DNA from: a virus
DNA: 24,537 nt
Strand: one strand, 5' to 3'
Virus record (IMG/VR): IMGVR_UViG_3300032892_000323
Coordinates: 1 to 24,537 of that record
The notes beneath the pieces are model-generated. The model searched no databases. It was not told where the DNA came from and saw only the letters and a list, made by a program, of their open reading frames with translations. The position numbers were made by a program, and so were the translations under genes. Shown in pieces: positions 23,750 through 24,537 of the stretch (its first letter is position 1; every line of letters begins with the position of its first letter).

Positions 23750-24537
23750 CTGGTCTCGCCAACTTGGTTGTCCAGATCTGGACAATCGACCGGTTGCTTC
23801 CGTACGCCCGCAACGCCCGTACGCACTCTGAAGAGCAGGTCGCACAGGTCGCCGCCAGCATCGTAGAGTTCGGTTGGACGAATCCGATCCTGGTCGGTGC
23901 GGACGGAGTAATCATCGCCGGCCACGCGCGCCTGGCGGCCGCGAGGAAGCTGAAGATGACCGAGGTTCCGGTTATCGTCCTTGACCATCTGACTCCCACA
24001 CAGCGCCGGGCGCTGGTGCTCGCGGACAACCGGTTGGCGCTGAACGCCGGGTGGGATGAGGAAATGCTGCGCGTGGAGTTGGAGTCGCTCGAGGAGGACG
24101 GCTTCGACCTCGACTTGGTCGGTTTCACGGACGAGGAGGTTGAGGAACTCCTGCGCGATCCAGAGGAGTCCAATGTTGGACTGACCGAAGACGATGCGAT
24201 TCCCGAAGAAGAGGAGCACGCAGTTACCCTGCGTGGAGACATTTGGTTGATGGGCGAGCACCGACTGCTATGCGGCGATGCCACCAGCACGGATGCGATC
24301 CAAGCCATTCTCTCTGGTGGCTTGGCTGACATGGTGTTTACGGACCCGCCGTACAACGTCGATTACGAGGGCAAGACCGCGAAGAAGCTCAAGATCGGCA
24401 ACGACACGCTCGGCGGCAAGTTCTATGAGTTCCTGCGCGATGCGTGCGCGAACGTGCTGACGGTAACGAAGGGCGCCATCTACATCTGCATGTCGTCGTC
24501 GGAGTTGCACACGCTCCACCAGGCATTCACCGATGCC
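23746..24537 (+). CDS. ParB-domain/DNA methyltransferase fusion, copy 2 (cut by window end)
   Basis: The first 264 residues of a second fusion protein; the frame is open at the window end, so the gene is partial. The ParB-like domain is similar to that of copy 1: IWTIDRLLPYARNARTHSEE, VAASIVEFGWTNPILVGADG, IIAGHARLAAARKL. Here the loop is GHAR, where copy 1 has GHGR. An acidic linker with DEEVEELLRDPEESNVGL follows. The methyltransferase part begins GEHRLLCGDATSTDAIQAIL, with catalytic TDPPY (199-203), the usual form of N6-adenine methyltransferases. ATG 23746 overlaps copy 1. The pair probably arose by duplication and then diverged in methylation chemistry. The SAM motif expected near the end lies outside the window. 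Confidence 0.9.
   Translation, partial: MTGLANLVVQIWTIDRLLPYARNARTHSEEQVAQVAASIVEFGWTNPILVGADGVIIAGHARLAAARKLKMTEVPVIVLDHLTPTQRRALVLADNRLALNAGWDEEMLRVELESLEEDGFDLDLVGFTDEEVEELLRDPEESNVGLTEDDAIPEEEEHAVTLRGDIWLMGEHRLLCGDATSTDAIQAILSGGLADMVFTDPPYNVDYEGKTAKKLKIGNDTLGGKFYEFLRDACANVLTVTKGAIYICMSSSELHTLHQAFTDA

Overview
The window looks like part of an integrated mobile element or phage-like genome with a defence island in its middle. GC content is moderately high throughout, starts are mostly led by AGGAGG-type ribosome-binding sites, and the style of the mobile genes (DUF2924 plus serine recombinase, primase plus YfjI, ParB-methyltransferase fusions) recalls elements of Planctomycetota, with Acidobacteriota as an alternative. 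No gene here fixes the taxon, so this is an inference from memory of similar loci.

Region by region. (1) 1-3055: a tRNA-Asn(GUU) gene, about 360 bases without a clear gene, then a compact plus-strand recombination cassette: a 49-residue small protein, a DUF2924 protein, a large serine recombinase, and a ParB/KorB-like helix-turn-helix protein. The last three are joined by short overlaps. (2) 3056-5283: a short structured gap, then an AvcD-type anti-phage deoxycytidylate deaminase, translationally coupled to an unrecognised 173-residue protein. (3) 5348-14943, minus strand: a coiled-coil/winged-helix protein, then a tightly packed set of SNF2 helicase with PLD-like N-terminus, DUF4391 protein, type III Mod methyltransferase and type III Res helicase-nuclease. 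This is an enlarged type III restriction-modification locus. (4) 15075-17673, plus strand: DinD, then an unrecognised pair made of a SAP-domain protein and a winged-helix/zinc-ribbon protein. (5) 17804-21428: an overlapping operon of a small hypothetical protein, a sigma-70-family factor, a primase-polymerase-like protein, a YfjI/DUF3987 protein and a small conserved-looking protein. This looks like the replication and expression-control module. (6) 21596-24537: a small hypothetical protein and two tandem ParB-domain/DNA-methyltransferase fusions, the second cut by the window end.

How the genes may work together: the recombination cassette at the left and the replication/methylation module at the right look like the backbone of one mobile element. 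The deaminase and the type III-like operon are recognised defence types. DinD, the SAP/zinc-ribbon pair and the deaminase partner lie in the same cargo zone and are the best places to look for something undescribed. No CRISPR array, insertion sequence, rRNA or obvious strong intrinsic terminator was seen. The element's right end lies outside the window, so its att sites could not be paired.
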